Shown one piece after another: positions 59,500 to 64,000 of a DNA stretch of 64,000 nt. The first letter of the stretch is position 1. Every line of letters starts with the position of its first letter. The position numbers were made by a program, and so were the translations under genes. The stretch is taken from the NCBI GenBank assembly GCA_026874595.1, contig CM049310.1, forward strand, positions 41,421,558 through 41,485,557. Reading direction: 5' to 3'. The DNA is from Sipunculus nudus (lineage: Eukaryota; Annelida; Sipuncula; Golfingiida; Sipunculidae). The notes beneath the pieces were generated by a model, which saw nothing but the letters and a program-made list of their open reading frames with translations, did no database searches and had not been told where the DNA came from.

Positions 59500-59645
59500 C
59501 GTTAAGACATTACAGCAAATCTCTTGGTTTGTATCGAGAGTTCACCATTATGTCATTGAGGCATCGACGGGGCTCGAACCGGGGTTCTACAACCACGTCC
59601 AGAACCACGAGGCGACGTTCTTACCCCGTATATGCTATCTTTGTA
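59500..59645 (-). mobile_element. tRNA-derived SINE head
   Basis: On the minus strand TCGCCTCGTGG (59605-59615) fits a degenerate pol III box A. GGTTCGAGCCC (59570-59580) is a perfect box B. They are about 25 bp apart. The sequence does not fold into a clean tRNA, and a non-tRNA body continues to the left, so a SINE or tRNA pseudogene is likelier than a working tRNA gene. Confidence 0.6.
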
Positions 59646-60215
59646 CTGTGGTGATGGCGTATGACAGAATCTGGACACTCGTAGACACTTGTACAGTTTG
59701 TGGTTTACCTGCTACATTGGTTATATGGTTGATAATCCTTACCAATCAGCTAACATTGACTTTGCATTTCCAAGTGTTTTCTGAAAATACTTCGTTTGCT
59801 TACATAATGCACACTTTAATAAATGTAATAATTATTAGACTGCATGTAATGAATATTTGCTTTATTTAGTGAAATCATTTATCTTCGTCTAGACATATTG
59901 TCTAGACACCAGACAGAGCCAGGTCAGTTGCCATTGTGATGTCTGAACCCAACCTGGTTGACCTGAGATACCTCTTGACTTGGCTGCTGTAACTCGCCAT
60001 GTTGTCAAATCTGTTTTCAAACACAGAAAGCATTTATCAATTGGCTACACTGCTTTTTTAAAGCTGCATTACCCATTCTATTCTTATAAAACTGGCAGAA
60101 CAATACCATAGAACAATTCTTGTAAAGTTTAAACCAATCAGCTAAACAGTTTAATCCTAAAACAGTGTGTAAGCAAGAAGAGTCTAAACTTACATTTTTG
60201 CCTGTAAAAAACAGA
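59646..60215. other. Non-coding stretch
   Basis: No supported gene. A small perfect inverted pair gtctagaca/tgtctagac occurs near 59888-59908. Confidence 0.35.
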
Positions 60216-62110
60216 TCAATGTAGGTGGCGCCACCAACACCTGAATTTCAGATATGACGCATGTGACAAACATTGGCATAAAATTTGGTGATGACAGCTC
60301 CAGCTGTTTCTGAGATTTTAAGTTTAGTATGCTTTTTTTACACAGATGACTAAGTTAAACCTCCTGTAACTCGGCCAAAAATCACCAAACTGGAGCCATT
60401 CAAACTAATTTGCGAGAGATTGTTCTAAGGATCATTTCTGTGAAATACTGGACAATTTAGATTTTGTTTTATCTTTTTTTTAAACTTTTCCTGCGTAAAA
60501 TCTGATAAACTCAACGAATAAAAACCATTTGAACAAATTTGAATTATCAACATCTAAGAATCATTCATGTGTGAAATTAAAGAATTTGATCTAGTGGTTT
60601 TTGAGAAGAAGATCTTTGTAGCCACTGAGCAGAAATGGGCTGCTATAACATTTGACTATATTTAGCTTCCTATAACTCGGCCAAAAGTCATTGAACAGAG
60701 ACCATTTGAACAAACTTAAGAAAGCACTACCCGAGGAGCATGTCAGTGCACTATTAAACAATTTGGCTTAACGTTTTAGAGTAGAAGTTTTCTGTAGCCC
60801 TTTAGCACCGTTGACACCCATACAAAAAGACCAATGCAGGTGGCGCCACCAATACCTCAATTACAGATATGACTCAAGTGACCAACATTAACATAAAATT
60901 TGATGATAATAGCTCAACCTGTTTCTGAGATTGTAATTTTAGCATGCCAATGACTAAGTTCAACTTCCTGTCACTCGGTCAAAATTCACCAAACTTGAAC
61001 TATTCGAACAAATTTGAGAGAATTTTTTCCAGGAAACATTCCATTGAAATATTGAACATATTTCAATATAAAAAAATATAATACAATATAAAATATACAA
61101 ATCTAAATAAATGCAGATACTCAATAATAAGCTCTAGGGAACCAAGTTTCACGTGTGACTAATTCTTACACGTAATTTGGAGCTGCTTGCTCCGACGGTT
61201 TCTGACTTACAGCCATAGACGGCTACAGCCAACCTTGGACGGCGGACGGACGACGCCGCGCCATCGCATAAGCTCACAGGTTCGCTAAAAATTGCTGGTA
61301 ATATTACAAAATAAGGGACCTGTGGGTCACGGCGCTCAGTTGGAATTGATTATTAGAATATTTTTTTAAATTATCAGCTCAATTAGTCTATAAGGTTATG
61401 TTTATGCGCTTTTTCAAATGTTGGCCCTGTGATCAAGTCTGAAGCCATTCTGTCTATCCAAACAGAAGTTATCATCTGTTAACTAATTTGTGAATGGATG
61501 GTCCGTGTGACCTTAACCTTCAAGCTTGTGACCCCAAAATCCATAAGTTACTTCCATTATTGGCAGGGGAGCAAAATGTGGAAGATGGAAGGTTTGGGAT
61601 AAAATGTTTGGCTTTAAAAGCATCCGTTATCTTTTAAAAGAAGTGGGTCCTGTGACCCTGTGCCTTGTCCTAATGTCCAACAAATCAAAAGGGTTCTTAC
61701 TTTATTGGTGGGCCACATATAAATTTTAAACCAATACAATTTTAAACCAATATGTTGATTCAAACTGGACTTATCATTCAGAAACAAATATTTGCACAGA
61801 TGGCCACTGTGACCTTAACCTTGTGACCCCAAAATCGATCAGGTTAATCTCCTATTTGCAGGTCGCCTCTAATTGCTATATGGAAGCTTTGGGATGAAAA
61901 GGACATCCGCTTAATCATGTGGCCCTAATAACACACAGGGTTTCAGGACACTAGATGAAACTACAGTTGAAAATCTGTTAGCATCAATACAATTTGGAAG
62001 TCTCAAAATAAAGAGAAAAAATCATAAAAATTAGAAAAAATACAGGTGGCACCACTACTATTCAGGAACTGAAGAAACCAGTCATAATCAATAAACAGAC
62101 CAAGTTTCGG
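60216..62110. repeat. Cluster of bivalve-type tandem and interspersed repeats
   Basis: A 615-bp unit starts near 60222 and 60837 with g(t/c)aggtggcgccaccaa, acct-aatt-cagatatgac and gtttctgagatt. Phrases of the form aactcggccaaaa-tca recur near 60371, 60676 and 60979. At 61500 and 61803 the phrase tgtgaccttaacct ... tgaccccaaaatc occurs twice about 300 bp apart. A ggacggacgacgcc patch with ataagctcac lies at 61240-61280. A further aggtggcaccac core is at 62043. No coding sequence is present. Confidence 0.75.
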
Positions 62111-62540
62111 GACACTAAATGAAACCAAAGTTGAGAGAAACTGACATAATTACTATCTGCTAACAAATGTGAGCTTCTGACGTTGGTTTGTATCCTGCCA
62201 TGCATGCATTCAGTCTGATACAAAAGTTATAAGCAAGATATACTTAATATTTGATGGATTGTCTCATTTATTTTATTATAATATATAGTTATTTGGATTG
62301 TTTAGTTAGTTATAATTACTATTACTAGCCACTTTCAATGGTTCGGGTGTTAGCGTTCTGCGGTATTTATAAAGGGTTTGAACATGCAGGAAAGCGAAGG
62401 ACTGTGGAATTAACCCACCTTGACGGGCTATTATAACTCACTCTAATAGGAACGATGTTGAATAACCTGGGGCGCCAGTAGAGATAGTCGAGCGTTCATT
62501 ACATCAAAACCGACATAGGGCTCCAATACGTAAAATTAAT
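62111..62540. other. Non-coding stretch
   Basis: No supported feature. Confidence 0.35.
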
Positions 62541-62546
62541 ATATAT

Positions 62547-62620
<74 letters not shown>
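62541..62620. repeat. (TA)n microsatellite
   Basis: About 39 ta units with one aaat interruption near 62560. Confidence 0.96.
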
Positions 62621-62624
<4 letters not shown>

Positions 62625-63334
62625 TGTCAGCACAGTTGGATTTATCCATTTGATATACCCCAATTGCACTAACATAGGTTTCCATGAATGCTGATCGTAA
62701 ACTGAAATAACATGTATATGTAGGTTTCAAATATTCTATTGATTACTGTTTACGGATATATGAAGTTCAATCCTAGTTTTATTCAAGAATTGGACAGAAA
62801 AGTTTTTTACACCAACCCCCCCCCCCCCCTTCTTCACCTCTTCTAAGCAATTACATTTGTTAGCATGCAAATAAAGGGAAATTAAATGGAAGGAGGGAAG
62901 AAATATTGCAATAAAAACTATTCTAAAATACATCATCCAAATGCATGACAAAGCAGACAAATCTAAGCCAGCAAATGACACTTTCATTTGAATACAATCA
63001 CAATGTATACGCGACTACTGTGCAGAACTCAAACAATGTTTTCTGTCCATTGTGCTAGTAAACAAAGGCTAATTTTAGGACAATTCCAATTTAATTAAAA
63101 CAAGGATTCATTCACAGAGTCATTTTACAGGCTTTTAAACCTTATAAATGAATTTATCGACCCCAAAAACATAGAAAGAAAAGGATTCTAGGAAAATATT
63201 CCTGAATAAATTGATATTTTATAATCAGGCGGCCATCTTGGCTGCCCATTTAGATTTTGACCCATGTGGAATGAATTCCGCTTTGTCCTATATCTGAAAA
63301 TATTGAGTATGGTCTGGCCATACACTGTTAGGGC
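62621..63334. other. Non-coding stretch
   Basis: Nothing recognised apart from a poly-C run at about 62817-62829. Confidence 0.4.
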
Positions 63335-63632
63335 ACTGACGCTCGCGGAGACTCTATTGTCAAAGGTCCAATGGCAGAACGCGCTTCACGGATCACTGCT
63401 TTCGCACCTCGTTTTTTTCCCCTGTAAAGATCGCCTCTTCGGCAGTGACCCCATTCGTGCCCATCACAATTTAAAGTTAGGTTTCAGATCAACCATATCA
63501 ACCTCAGCCGAACTGAGTCACAGCGGATGAAGGTTATCTTTTTAAATCGGTAAAAGTTTATAATATTTCTAAGAGGTAAGGTTATAAATGTGTGGTCGTG
63601 AATGTGTTTCTTTATTTGAAAATAACAGGTAA
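63335..63632. repeat. ~300-bp interspersed repeat family, copy 2
   Basis: This is the counterpart of 45608-45905, in the same orientation. The right half (cagcggatgaaggt to aataacaggta) is better conserved than the left. Confidence 0.65.
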
Positions 63633-63867
63633 TTGTGCACTTACTGGACACGCTTTGAGGGAGCGCGGATGGCACCATGAAGTTAAGACCCCTCTACACA
63701 GCTCGGAGATCGTTGGGTGACCATTGAGCGATCAAACGTTGGCCCGATCTCGTTTTGCGATAAAAAGTTCAATTTCGGCAACTTTCATGGCAATATATAG
63801 AGATCTTTGATCGGCCTTGGTGGTCATTATGCACTAAATGAAACATCTTTGAGTGACCATTGAGAGT

Positions 63868-64000
63868 TCAGGGGCGGATCCAGGATTAAGGAAAAGGAGG
63901 GGTCCAACCCAGGTGGACTTATGAAAACCCTGACCAGGTCCGGAAAAGGGGGGGGGGGGTCCAGGCCTGAAAAATTGATCAGAAACCCTTTAAAAAAGGT
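63868..64000. repeat. Interspersed repeat end running off the window
   Basis: It begins caggggcggatccaggatta, continues with a gaggggtcc phrase, and has a G-run of about 11 near 63950. A related start occurs at 14301. It looks like the end of a DNA-element family whose other end is outside the window. Confidence 0.45.

Noticed and set aside
59570..59615. Working tRNA gene on the minus strand
   Set aside because: Box A and box B are present but the cloverleaf arms and acceptor stem do not pair, and a longer body follows; a SINE head fits better.

Overview
The window looks like intron-rich, AT-rich animal nuclear DNA, most probably from a mollusc and perhaps a bivalve. There are no bacterial-style operons. 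The few host exons are short and bounded by GT/AG sites. Most of the DNA is interspersed repeat, including gtgaccttgacc-type and ggacggacgacg-type repeats that I associate with bivalve genomes. The species call is inference from repeat style, not from a diagnostic gene.  Host genes are sparse. A minus-strand gene runs from about 11.9 to 7.35 kb and probably further left. It has a TATA-like box, a signal-peptide exon, two C-x3-C cysteine pairs and a fibronectin type III (FN3) domain split over two exons. Its reading phases agree at every junction. A second minus-strand reading frame at 15.18-15.53 kb encodes a 115-residue, mostly coiled-coil protein.  The rest is mobile and repetitive. From 0 to 22 kb there are a dimeric tandem array (1.0-2.2 kb), a terminal-inverted-repeat MITE (4.46-4.73 kb), a Penelope-like element remnant with a GIY-YIG nuclease (12.3-12.8 kb), a complete solo LTR with a 4-bp target duplication (13.4-14.25 kb) and a 19-bp satellite (19.3-20.9 kb).  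From 22.35 to 31.27 kb lies a decayed Ty3/gypsy-type element. Its order is gag, protease, integrase, reverse transcriptase (RT), RNase H, so integrase precedes RT as in the Gmr1 clade. It has a tRNA-Pro-like primer site. It was inserted into an older minus-strand gypsy element; removing it with one ATAT copy rejoins the older RNase H frame exactly. A 2.3-kb tandem-repeat-bearing element later inserted into its integrase.  From 31.3 to 36.1 kb are more minus-strand gypsy remnants and a 1.25-kb foldback element with arms of about 550 bp. From 36.2 to 43.8 kb is a second gypsy element with the ordinary order. Its gag has an N-terminal RRM-like segment and a PNMA/Arc-type capsid. From 46.5 to 52.15 kb is a nearly full-length L1/Tx1-type LINE on the minus strand, flanked by two copies of a 425-bp repeat. 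From 54 to 64 kb are a LINE fragment, another LTR of the Gmr1-like family, a tRNA-derived SINE head and a cluster of short tandem families.  Every retroelement here carries stops or frameshifts and none looks able to move by itself. The strongest leads for novelty are the integrase-first element with its dated nesting, the RRM plus PNMA-like gag, the shared AGGTGGCGCCACC palindrome in three separate repeat clusters, and the small secreted FN3 gene.
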